DNA of 64,000 bases, from assembly GCF_900091455.1 (NCBI RefSeq), contig NZ_LT607412.1, forward strand, positions 6,572,001-6,636,000. Reading direction: 5' to 3'. The notes beneath the pieces are model-generated. The model worked only from the letters and a program-made list of their open reading frames with translations, had not been told where the DNA came from and did no database searches. This stretch comes from Micromonospora coriariae (lineage in GTDB: Bacteria > Actinomycetota > Actinomycetes > Mycobacteriales > Micromonosporaceae). This document shows positions 50,829 through 59,848 of the stretch, one piece after another; the stretch's first letter is position 1, and the number at the start of each line of letters is the position of its first letter. The translations under genes were made by a program, and so were the position numbers.

Positions 50829-53800
50829 TCACGCGCGGGGCAGTCGCGGAATGGCGGGGATCGGTGCCGGGCTGGCCGGCTCGTCGGTGGTCGTGCCGCG
50901 CAACTCCTCGATCCGGGCGGCCAGCCCGGCCACGGTGGGGGTCTCGAAGAGGCTGCGCATCGGCAGCTTCACCCCGGTCGCCCTGCGCATCGCCGCGATG
51001 AGCTGCACCGCGACCAGGGAGTTGCCGCCCAGGGCGAAGAAGTCGTCGTCGACGCCAACCTGGGGCACCCCGAGCGCGTCCTGCCACACCCGGGCGATGG
51101 TGGTCTCCAGCTCGGTGCCCGGTACGGCGCTGCCGTCGATGCCGGGCTGGGCCGGGTCGGCGACCGCGTCGCCGGTGAGGTTGCCGGTGGTGACCCGCCC
51201 GGCGCGGCGGCGGATTTCGTCCACCGTCCGGGTGGCGATGACCACCTGGGCGCCGAGGCCGGCGGTGAGGCTGCGGCGGAACGCCTCCGCGCCGTCCACC
51301 GGCCGGATGTCCTCGGTCGAGGTCGGCGCGGCAGAGCCACCGTCAGCGTCGGACGGTCCGGTCAGGCCGCCGGTGACCGCACCCTGGTCGACCCGGCGCA
51401 GCACGAAGTCGCTGATCGCGACCAGCTCCCGGCCGTCCGGGTCGCGCAGCGACAGATCGGCGGCGACGACCTCGTCGGTGTCACCGGCCCGGTGCCGCAG
51501 TTCGCTGGTGAACCGGGCCGGCAGCGGCCCCCGCACCACGATCCGGCCGTACGACAGCGGCAGGTAGGTGCCGCTGCCCTGGCCCCGGCCGAACGCGGTC
51601 GCCACGTCCAGCAGCGCCGGGTGTAGCCCCCAGGCGGGCAGGTCGCCGGCGGCCGCGGCGGGTGCCTCGACCACAGCCAGTTCGGAGCCGTCGGCCAGGT
51701 GATGCTCGCCCAGCGCGGCCCAGCGCGGCCCGAAGGTGAGCATGCTGGTCCGGCCCCGGCCGAAGGAGGCGTCGTCGTCCACCCGGCGGCCGGCCGGGAT
51801 GGCCGGGGCAGCCGGTGGGGCCGGCTCGTCGGTCCAACCGGCCGCGCCGCGCACGTGGGTGCGCAGTCGGCCACCGGCCAGGCTGCGGACCGCGAAGTCC
51901 GTGCCGCCGTCGTCGGCCGGCGTCAGCTCCACCCGGTACTGGGCGACCGTGCCGTCGGGCACAGCGAATGGTTCCAGGAACACCACGTCGCGCAGCTCCA
52001 CGGCCGCGCCCGGGCCGGGGGCGGGCAGCGCGGCGGTCACCGCGGCGCGCACCGACTCCAGGTGGGCGGTGCCCGGCACCACCGGCACCCCGCCGATCCG
52101 GTGCTCGTCCAGCAGCCAGTGGGTGCTGGCGGAGACCAGACCGTGCAGCACGGTCTCCGCCGGCCCGGTGACCTTCGTGGTGAGCACCGGGTGCTCGACG
52201 GTGCTGGTCACCGTGTCCCGCCCGGCCGCCCGGAACCCGGCCGGCACGGCGGTCTCCACCGCCATGCCCACCTCGGCCCAGCCACCCCAGTTCTGCGACA
52301 GCACCGGGGCCCGCCAGCCCGCGCCGGAGCGGGCGTGCGCGTCCAGGAAGGCGTTCGCGGCGCAGTAGTCGACCTGCCCGAAGCCGCCGACCACCGCGGT
52401 GATGGACGAGCAGAGCACCACGAAGTCCAGCGGCAGGTCGCCGAAGACCTGGGCGAGGGCGAGGGTGCCGGCGAGCTTCGGGGCGAGCACACGTACCGCC
52501 TCGGCCCGCTCCTTGACCTCGGCCATCCCACCGCCGGGCAGGCCGGCCGCGTGGACGATGCCGTCGATGCCGCCGTACGCGGCCGTCGCGGCGTCGCGGA
52601 CCCGGCGCAGGTCGGCCGGGTCGGTGACGTCGGCGGCGAGCACCAGCACCTCGGCGCCGGCGGCCTCCATCCGGCGGATCGCCGCGATGGCCCGGCCGGC
52701 CCGGTCATCGCCGTGCACGGCGAGGTGGTCGTCCCACCGCTCGCGCTCGGGCAGCCCGGAGCGGGCCAGCAGCACCAGCTTCGCGCGGGCCCGGGTGGCG
52801 AAGTCCTCGGCCAGGGTGATGCCGATGCCGCCGAGGCCACCGGTGATCACGTACCGGCCGCCGTCGCGCAGTGCGCCCGGCTCCCCCTCGGCGTCGATCG
52901 TCACCTGCTCGACATCGGCCACCCAGCGGCGGCCGCCCCGCAGAGCCACCTCGGGCTCCCGGGGACGGCGCAGCTCGGCGACCAGCGGGCCGGCGTCGTC
53001 GTCGCTCGGGTCCGCGTCGATCAGCCGGACCGTCAGCCCGGGCAGCTCGGCGGGCAGCACCCGGGCCAACCCCGCGAGGGTGGCGTGCTCCGGGCGGCGC
53101 AGGTCGTCGCCGCGCACGTCGCCGGTGCCGGCGGTGAGCAGGTCCAGGGTGAGGCCGTGCTCCTCGCCGGTCAGGCCGGCGCCGGCGAGCGCCTGCACCA
53201 GGTGCAGGGCGCTGAAGAAACCCAGGTCCTGGGCGGCCCAGGTGGCCGCGATGTCGGTGCCGGTGGGCGGGCCGTCCAGGGTGAACGCGTGTACCAGCCG
53301 GGTCGGCGGTGCGGCGTCGGCGGTGAGCGCGGCGACCAGCGCGTCGTGGTCGGCGCGTGCACCGGGGCGCAGCCGGTAACCGCCGTCGGTGGCGGCGAAG
53401 GCGTCGCCGGGGCGTACCGGCACCGGGTCGGCACCGGCGGCCCGCAGGCCGGCGACCAGCGCGTCACCGCGCGGACCCGCGGTGAGGACCAGGCAGCGGC
53501 CCAACGACCCGGACGGTGGCAGCGGCGCGGCCTGCCGCCAGACCGGCACCGCGAACCACTCGGCCAGCGGTCGCGGCCCGGTCTCCACCGGCACGGCGGC
53601 GAGGGGCTGCTGCGGGTCCGGCTCGATCCAGTAGCGGCGGCGCTCGAACGGGTACGTGGGCAGCGGCACCCGGCGGGCCGTGGGGTCGGCGTCGACGCGC
53701 ACCGGCAGCCCGGCGCACCACAGCGCGCCGGCGGTGGCCAGCAGGGCGGCCAAATCACCTGTGCTCTCCCCGGCGGCGGGCAGGCTGGTCAACGGGGTCA

Positions 53801-56330
53801 GCGCGCGCTGCTCCGGCGCGGCCTTGGCGACCTGCATCCGGGCCAGGCTGGCCAACTGCCGGCCGGGACCGCACTCGACCAGCTGCCAGGTGCCGGCGGC
53901 CAGCAGGGTGGCCACGCAGTCGCCGAAGCGGACCGGCTGACGCAGGTGCGTCGCCCAGTACGCCGGGTCGGTGGCCTGCTCGGCGGTGATCCAGGTGCCG
54001 GTGACGTTGGACAGGAACGGCACCGCCGGCGGGCGCAGCGGCACCGTGCCCATCAACGCGGTGAACTCGGCGAGGATCGGCTCCATCATCGGCGAGTGGA
54101 ACGCGTGCGACGTGCGCAGCGCCTTCGACTTGCCCTTCAGCATCGCGGCGAACGCCTCCACGGCGTCGGTCCCGCCGGCCACCACACAGGTGCCCGGGCC
54201 GTTGACCGTGGCCACGGAGAGCCCGTCGGGCAGCAGGTCGGCGACGACCGACTCGTCCAGCGCGACGGCGAGCATCGAGCCGGCGGGCAACGACTGCATC
54301 AGCCGGCCCCGGGCGGCGACCACCCGCAGCGCGTCCGGCAGGCTCAGCACTCCGGCCACGGTGGCCGCGACGTACTCGCCGATGGAGTGTCCGATCATCG
54401 CGGCGGGCCGGACTCCGGCGGCCTGCCAGAGCGCGGCCAGGGCGTACTCGACGGTGAACAGCGCCGGCTGGGTGTAGCGGGTCTCGGTGAGCTTCTCCCC
54501 CGCCGCCGGGTCCCGGCCGAGGATCAGGTCGCGCAGGTCCAGGCCCAGGGCGGGGCGGAGCAGTTCGGCGCACTCGTCGACGACCGCGGCGAAGCGGGGC
54601 TGCTCGGCGTAGAGCTGCGCGCCCATTCCCGCGTACTGGGCGCCCTGCCCGGAGAACAGGAACCCCACTGTCGGGGCTGGACGGTCGGTCAATGGTCGCG
54701 GTGCGGGCTGCGCGCGCTTGGGGTTGCGCAGGGCCGTGACGGCGCTCGGCAGGTCGGTGGCGACCACGGCGCGGCGGTGCGGGTGGGGGCGGCGGCCGAC
54801 TCGCAGGGTGTGCGCGACGTCGGCGAGGTACGCGGGCCCGGCGTCGGCGGCGCCGTCCAGGTGCGCGGCGAGGCGCTGCACCGCCGCGTCCAGGGCGCTC
54901 GGGGTGGCCGCGCTGACCTGGAGCAGGTGCGCCGGGGGTACCCGACGGTCCGTGCGGTACGCCGCCGGCGCCTCCTCCAGCACCACGTGGGCGTTGGTGC
55001 CGCCGATGCCGAACGAGCTGACGCCGGCCCGCCGGGGCCCGCCGTCGGTGTCCCACTTGGTGAGGGTGTTCGCCACGTAGAACGGGGTGTCGGCGAACTC
55101 GACGGCTGGATTCGGCGTCTCGAAGTTGATCGTCGGCGGGATCAGTCCGTGCTCCATTGCGAGCACCGTCTTGATCACGCTGACGATGCCGGAGGGTTGG
55201 CTGAGGTGGCCGATGTTCGACTTCACCGAGCCGATGCCGCACCAGCCCCGCTCGTCGGTGTCACGGGCGTACACGGCGGAGAGCGCCGCCACCTCGATCG
55301 GGTCACCCATCGCGGTGCCGGTGCCGTGCGCCTCGACGTAGCTGATGGTGCGCGGGTCGACGTCGGCCATCGCCACGGCCTGGGCGATGGCCGCCGCCTG
55401 CCCGTCGATGCTGGGTGCGGTGAAGCCGACCTTGCCGGCGCCGTCGTTGTTGATCGCGTTGCCGAGCACGACCGCGCGGATCGCGTCCCCGTCGGCGATC
55501 GCGTCGGAGAGCCGCTTGAGCAGGGTCACCCCGACGCCGCTGCCCCACACCGTGCCGTTGGCGGCGGCGTCGAACGGGCGGCAGCGGCCATCGGGTGAGG
55601 TGAAGCCGTCCATGCCGAGGTAGCCGACGTGCGGCAGCTCGATGTTCACACCACCGGCGAGCGCCATGTCGCACTCGCCGTTGCGCAGCGCCTCGCAGGC
55701 CAGGTGGAAGGCGACAAGCGACGTGGAGCAGGCGGTGTGCACGGTCAGGCTCGGCCCGCGCAGATCCAGCCGGTACGACACGTTTGTGGCCACATAGTTC
55801 GGCGAGTTGCCGGTGGCGATGGAGACCGCGCCGTGCGGGTTGCCGCCGACCCGCCGGTTACGCAGCACGTTCCGGTTCAGGTACGTGTTGCCGCCGGTGC
55901 CGGCGTACACGCCGATCGCGCCGTCGTAGCGGGTCGGGTCGTAGCCGGCGTCCTCCAGCGCCGTGTGGCAGGACTCCAGGAACAGGCGGTGCTGCGGGTC
56001 GGTCAGCTCCGCCTCCCGGCCGGTCATCCCGAACAGCGTGGCGTCGAACTCGTCGTAGCCGTCGACCAGTGGGGCCCGACTGACCCAGCCCGGGTCGTCG
56101 ACCTCCTCGATCTTCGCGCCCCGGGCCAGCTGCTCCTCCCGGGTCAGGTCGGTGACCGACTCCACCCCGTCGACGAGGTTGCGCCAGAACTCGTGCACGT
56201 CGGCCGCACCGGGCAGGCGCGCGGCCAGGCCGACGATCGCGATCGGTTCGATGCCGTCGTCGGGCAGGTCGGTGACGTCGTCGGGCAGGTCGGCTGCGGT
56301 CGGGTTGCTCATCAGGCTGTCCTTCGTCAC
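50829..56330 (-). CDS. type I polyketide synthase, KS-AT-KR-DH-ACP
   Basis: 1833 residues. KS (about 28-450): Cys201 in HTACSTSL, EAHGTGT and SNIGHLSQ. AT (about 555-850): GHSIGEY and HAFHS, the malonyl-CoA type. KR (about 1130-1330): TGGLGGIG, CSSITAVVGG and YCAANAFLD, active, without an LDD motif. DH (about 1395-1680): HRIGGVPVVP matches HxxxGxxxxP and LHPALLDVA supplies the Asp. Carrier Ser in GGNSL near 1775. All sites look intact, giving one malonate extension reduced to an alkene. The KR-before-DH order is unusual. GTG start overlaps the A-PCP-C-PCP stop (GTGA). Confidence 0.93.
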   Translation of the reverse strand: MTKDSLMSNPTAADLPDDVTDLPDDGIEPIAIVGLAARLPGAADVHEFWRNLVDGVESVTDLTREEQLARGAKIEEVDDPGWVSRAPLVDGYDEFDATLFGMTGREAELTDPQHRLFLESCHTALEDAGYDPTRYDGAIGVYAGTGGNTYLNRNVLRNRRVGGNPHGAVSIATGNSPNYVATNVSYRLDLRGPSLTVHTACSTSLVAFHLACEALRNGECDMALAGGVNIELPHVGYLGMDGFTSPDGRCRPFDAAANGTVWGSGVGVTLLKRLSDAIADGDAIRAVVLGNAINNDGAGKVGFTAPSIDGQAAAIAQAVAMADVDPRTISYVEAHGTGTAMGDPIEVAALSAVYARDTDERGWCGIGSVKSNIGHLSQPSGIVSVIKTVLAMEHGLIPPTINFETPNPAVEFADTPFYVANTLTKWDTDGGPRRAGVSSFGIGGTNAHVVLEEAPAAYRTDRRVPPAHLLQVSAATPSALDAAVQRLAAHLDGAADAGPAYLADVAHTLRVGRRPHPHRRAVVATDLPSAVTALRNPKRAQPAPRPLTDRPAPTVGFLFSGQGAQYAGMGAQLYAEQPRFAAVVDECAELLRPALGLDLRDLILGRDPAAGEKLTETRYTQPALFTVEYALAALWQAAGVRPAAMIGHSIGEYVAATVAGVLSLPDALRVVAARGRLMQSLPAGSMLAVALDESVVADLLPDGLSVATVNGPGTCVVAGGTDAVEAFAAMLKGKSKALRTSHAFHSPMMEPILAEFTALMGTVPLRPPAVPFLSNVTGTWITAEQATDPAYWATHLRQPVRFGDCVATLLAAGTWQLVECGPGRQLASLARMQVAKAAPEQRALTPLTSLPAAGESTGDLAALLATAGALWCAGLPVRVDADPTARRVPLPTYPFERRRYWIEPDPQQPLAAVPVETGPRPLAEWFAVPVWRQAAPLPPSGSLGRCLVLTAGPRGDALVAGLRAAGADPVPVRPGDAFAATDGGYRLRPGARADHDALVAALTADAAPPTRLVHAFTLDGPPTGTDIAATWAAQDLGFFSALHLVQALAGAGLTGEEHGLTLDLLTAGTGDVRGDDLRRPEHATLAGLARVLPAELPGLTVRLIDADPSDDDAGPLVAELRRPREPEVALRGGRRWVADVEQVTIDAEGEPGALRDGGRYVITGGLGGIGITLAEDFATRARAKLVLLARSGLPERERWDDHLAVHGDDRAGRAIAAIRRMEAAGAEVLVLAADVTDPADLRRVRDAATAAYGGIDGIVHAAGLPGGGMAEVKERAEAVRVLAPKLAGTLALAQVFGDLPLDFVVLCSSITAVVGGFGQVDYCAANAFLDAHARSGAGWRAPVLSQNWGGWAEVGMAVETAVPAGFRAAGRDTVTSTVEHPVLTTKVTGPAETVLHGLVSASTHWLLDEHRIGGVPVVPGTAHLESVRAAVTAALPAPGPGAAVELRDVVFLEPFAVPDGTVAQYRVELTPADDGGTDFAVRSLAGGRLRTHVRGAAGWTDEPAPPAAPAIPAGRRVDDDASFGRGRTSMLTFGPRWAALGEHHLADGSELAVVEAPAAAAGDLPAWGLHPALLDVATAFGRGQGSGTYLPLSYGRIVVRGPLPARFTSELRHRAGDTDEVVAADLSLRDPDGRELVAISDFVLRRVDQGAVTGGLTGPSDADGGSAAPTSTEDIRPVDGAEAFRRSLTAGLGAQVVIATRTVDEIRRRAGRVTTGNLTGDAVADPAQPGIDGSAVPGTELETTIARVWQDALGVPQVGVDDDFFALGGNSLVAVQLIAAMRRATGVKLPMRSLFETPTVAGLAARIEELRGTTTDEPASPAPIPAIPRLPRA

Positions 56331-59300
56331 GCGGTGCCGCCGGGGCGGCGGGGAGGGATACGGCGGGTACGGCTGCGGCGGGCGGCGGCGCGCAGAGCGG
56401 CCCGCGCCAGCTCCGGGCGGTCGGCGGCCCCGTCGAGGCTGGCGGCGAGCGCCCGGATGGTGGGGTGGCGGAACAGATCGAGCATCTTGATGGACCGGCC
56501 GGTGGCGGTGGTCAGTCGGGCGTGGACGGCCGCGAGCGCCAGCGAATGCCCACCGATGTCGAAGAAGTTGTCGGTCACCCCGACCCGCTCGCGCTCCAGC
56601 ACCTTCCGCCAGATCCCCGCGATCAGCTCCTCGGTCTCGGTGAGTCCGTCCGGACCCGCGGGCACCAGCGCCGGCCGGTCGCCGCCGGCCACCGTCATCG
56701 CGCCGAGCTGCGGCACCCGCACGGTCGGCCGGGGCAGGGCGGCGGCCACCTCGCGGGCCGGCGTGTCAGGTGCGCCGGCCAGCGCGCCCACCAGCTCGGC
56801 CAGGTCGGCGAGCAGGTCGTCGATGCGACCGGCGTCGAACAGGTCCGGGTTGTAGACCACCTCGACGCCGGTGCGGCCGTCGGGCTGCACCACGTAGACG
56901 GTGATGTCGAACGGGGAGCCGGGTTTGGGCACCGGGACCGGCTCGGCGGTCAGCCCGGTCAGCGTCAGCCGTGGTGGCGCGAAGTTGAGCACGTTGAACA
57001 GCACCTGCACCAGTGGCGCGCGGGCGGTGTCCCGGCCGGCGCCGAGCGCCTCGACGATCCGTTCCAGTGGCGCCCCGGGATGGGCGGTGGCCTCGTGCAG
57101 CTCCCCGGAGCACCGGTCGACCAGCTCGGCGAAACTCGCCCCGCCGGTACGGACCCGCACCGGCACCGTGTCGATGAAGAAGCCGATCACGTCGTCGAAG
57201 GCGGCCAGCCTCCGGTCGGCGACGATCGCGCCGAGCACGTGGTCGTCGCCGCCGGTGAGCCGCGCGATCAGCTCACCGAACGCGGCCAGCAGCACCGACG
57301 CCACGGTGGTGCCGCGCCGCTCGGCCAGCTCGCGGACCGCGCGGTCGGTGTCCGCGGGCAGCCGGACGGCCGCCTCCGCGCCGGCGTAGGTCTGCACCGC
57401 GGGTCGGGGTCGGTCCCGGGGCAGGTCCAGCACCGTCGGCACGCCGTCCAGGTGCGCCGTCCACCAGGCCAGGTCCGCCGCGCCGCGCAGCCGGTCCCGT
57501 TCGGCCCGCCAGACCGCGTAGTCGGCGTAGTGGGCGGGCAGCTCGGGCAGCGCCGGAGGCTGGCCGGCCACCGCCCGGGCGTACCCGGCCGCCAGATCGT
57601 CGTAGCAGACCCGTTCGGACCAACCGTCGAAGACGGCGTGGTGCCAGGTGGCGGCCAGCACGTGCTCGGCCGGGCCGAGCCGGTAGACGGTCACCTGCCA
57701 GGGCGGCCCGGTGGCCAGGTCGAAGGGGTGCGCGGCGCCGGCCGCGAGCATCCGGGTCAGCTCGGCCTCGGGCTCGACGCTGCCGGTCAGGTCGACCACC
57801 GGCACGGCCACGTCGGTCGGCTCGGCGCAGACGGCGTACGGCACGCCGGCGGTCTGCGGGATCCGCCAGCGCAGCACGTCGTGCCGCTCGGCGACGGCCC
57901 GCAGCGCCGCCCCGAGCGCGGCGGTGTCCAGCGGGCCACGCAACCGGTGCGCCACCGCGATGTTGTACGGCGCGCTGGACGGCGCGAGCTGGTCGACGAA
58001 CCAGAGCCGGCGCTGCGGCGGGGAGAGGGTGGGTGGGTTACCGGTACGCAGCCCGTCCCCGCCGCTGGGCGCGGCGGCCACCCGCTCGACCAGCCGCCCG
58101 AAGGTTCGCTGGGTGAACACCTCGCGGGTGTCGAGCTGCCGGCCCAGCTCGGCGCGGAGCGCGGCGACCAGGCGCATCGCCGCGATGGAGTTGCCACCGG
58201 CGGCGAGGAAGTCCGTCGCCGGCTCGGGTGCCACGCCGAGCAACCGGGTCCAGATGTCGGCCACCGCCGCCGCCACGGATCCGTCCGGCGTGGCCGGACC
58301 GGCGGCGGGGGTGGTGGTGTCGGCGGAGGGGACGAGCGCGGCGGCGGCCAGCGCGCGCAGCGCCGGCCGGTCCAGTTTTCCACTGACCGCGCTGACCGGC
58401 AGCGCGCCGCGGCGCAGCACCCGGGCCGGCAGCATCGCCGCGGTCAGCCGGCTGCCGGCGTACCCGCGCAGCCGGGCGTCGTCGGGCGCGTCCGCAGGGG
58501 TGAGGAACGCGACCAGCTCGACACCGGCGGGGCCGGGCACCGCCTCGACCGCGACCCCGGTCACCCCGGGCAACTCGGCCAGCACCGCCTCCACCTCGCC
58601 CAACTCGATGCGCTGCCCACGGATCTTGACCTGCCGGTCGGCCCGGCCGAGGTAGGCGATCCGCCCGTCCGGGTCGAGCCGGACCAGGTCGCCGGTGCGG
58701 TACAACCGCTCGCCGGGCAGCCCGGAGAACGGGTCCGGAACGAAGCGTTCGGCGGTCAACGCGGGCCGGCCAAGATAGCCGTCGGCCAGCCCCGGCCCGC
58801 CGATCAGCAGCTCACCGATCTCCCCCGGCGGCACCGGGTCGAGCGTCACGTCCACCACGTACGCCCGATGGTTGGGCAGTGGCCGGCCGATCGGCACCGG
58901 CTCGGTCTCGGTGGCGCTCAACGGGCCGCTGACCACCAGCACCGTCGTCTCGGTGGGGCCGTAGCCGTTGAAGAATCGACGGCCGGGCGCCCAGCGGGAG
59001 GCCAGGGCGGCCGGCACCGCCTCGCCGCCGCACAGCACCGTGCGCCAGGCGGGCAGCTCGGTCGGGTCCAGCATGGCCAGCAGGGTGGGCGTGACGAAGC
59101 CCCAGTTGACCTCGTGCGCGGCGATGAACTGTGCCAGCCGAACCGGGTCGGCGCGATCCTCGGCGCCGAGCAGCTGCACCGCGCCGCCGAGCAGCAGCGG
59201 CACGAACAGGTCCATGGTGGCCGCGTCGAAGCCGAGCGAGGCGATGCCGAGGCTGCGTACGCCGGCGTCCGCGCCGGTGAGCGCGACCACGCCGGTGAGG

Positions 59301-59848
59301 AACTCGACCACGTTGCGGTGGCTGGTGAGCACCCCCTTGGGTCGGCCGGTGGAACCCGAGGTGAACAGCACGTACGCCGGATCACCGGGGCGGGCCGGGC
59401 AGGGCGCGAGCGGGGCCGGGCCGGGCAGCCCGAGCGCCTCGACGCCCGGCACGTCGCCGAACTCCGCCTCGGCGGCGTCGCCGACCACCAGGGACACGCC
59501 CGCGTCGGCGGCGATCCCGCGCAGCCGCCGACGCGGGCCGCCCGGCTCCAGCGGCACGTAGCAACCGCCAGCCAGCAACACCCCCAGAACGGTGGCTACC
59601 AGTTCCGGCCGGCGGGCGCCGCACACCCCCACCCGGCTCTGCCGGTCGACGCCCCGCACGCGCAGTGCCGCCGCCACCCCGGCAGCCCGGGCCACCAGCT
59701 CGGCGTAGGTGAGCCGGCTGTCCCACTGGCGCACCGCCACCGCGTCCGGGGTACGGGCGGCCTGCGCGACCACCAGCTCGGCGATCGTCGCGTCCGGCCA
59801 GGGCAGGGGCTCACCGGTCACGGCGCTGATGGACAGGATGTCGGTCAC
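56327..59848 (-). CDS. NRPS A-PCP-C-PCP loading/first module
   Basis: 1173 residues. A domain (about 20-500) with FTSGSTGRPKG; specificity residues read D-A-M-F-L-G-G-V-L, aliphatic-like and not a confident match to any standard code. PCP1 carries Ser in AGGNSIAAM (about 570). The C domain (about 610-1030) has HHAVFDGWS intact. PCP2 has Ser1102 in GGHSLALA. The second carrier has no A domain in cis. The protein lacks an N-terminal C domain, so it starts the chain. A basic C-terminal tail (SRTRRIPPRRP) may dock to the PKS. ATG overlaps the LanB-like stop (ATGA). Confidence 0.92.
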   Translation of the reverse strand: MTDILSISAVTGEPLPWPDATIAELVVAQAARTPDAVAVRQWDSRLTYAELVARAAGVAAALRVRGVDRQSRVGVCGARRPELVATVLGVLLAGGCYVPLEPGGPRRRLRGIAADAGVSLVVGDAAEAEFGDVPGVEALGLPGPAPLAPCPARPGDPAYVLFTSGSTGRPKGVLTSHRNVVEFLTGVVALTGADAGVRSLGIASLGFDAATMDLFVPLLLGGAVQLLGAEDRADPVRLAQFIAAHEVNWGFVTPTLLAMLDPTELPAWRTVLCGGEAVPAALASRWAPGRRFFNGYGPTETTVLVVSGPLSATETEPVPIGRPLPNHRAYVVDVTLDPVPPGEIGELLIGGPGLADGYLGRPALTAERFVPDPFSGLPGERLYRTGDLVRLDPDGRIAYLGRADRQVKIRGQRIELGEVEAVLAELPGVTGVAVEAVPGPAGVELVAFLTPADAPDDARLRGYAGSRLTAAMLPARVLRRGALPVSAVSGKLDRPALRALAAAALVPSADTTTPAAGPATPDGSVAAAVADIWTRLLGVAPEPATDFLAAGGNSIAAMRLVAALRAELGRQLDTREVFTQRTFGRLVERVAAAPSGGDGLRTGNPPTLSPPQRRLWFVDQLAPSSAPYNIAVAHRLRGPLDTAALGAALRAVAERHDVLRWRIPQTAGVPYAVCAEPTDVAVPVVDLTGSVEPEAELTRMLAAGAAHPFDLATGPPWQVTVYRLGPAEHVLAATWHHAVFDGWSERVCYDDLAAGYARAVAGQPPALPELPAHYADYAVWRAERDRLRGAADLAWWTAHLDGVPTVLDLPRDRPRPAVQTYAGAEAAVRLPADTDRAVRELAERRGTTVASVLLAAFGELIARLTGGDDHVLGAIVADRRLAAFDDVIGFFIDTVPVRVRTGGASFAELVDRCSGELHEATAHPGAPLERIVEALGAGRDTARAPLVQVLFNVLNFAPPRLTLTGLTAEPVPVPKPGSPFDITVYVVQPDGRTGVEVVYNPDLFDAGRIDDLLADLAELVGALAGAPDTPAREVAAALPRPTVRVPQLGAMTVAGGDRPALVPAGPDGLTETEELIAGIWRKVLERERVGVTDNFFDIGGHSLALAAVHARLTTATGRSIKMLDLFRHPTIRALAASLDGAADRPELARAALRAAARRSRTRRIPPRRPGGTA

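Noticed and set aside
41035..59848. Assignment to the rakicidin pathway (hydroxy-Asn, Ser, PKS in Micromonospora)
   Set aside because: The Ser module here is terminal with TE, no N-methylation or Gly module is visible, and the LanB-type genes do not belong to that pathway.
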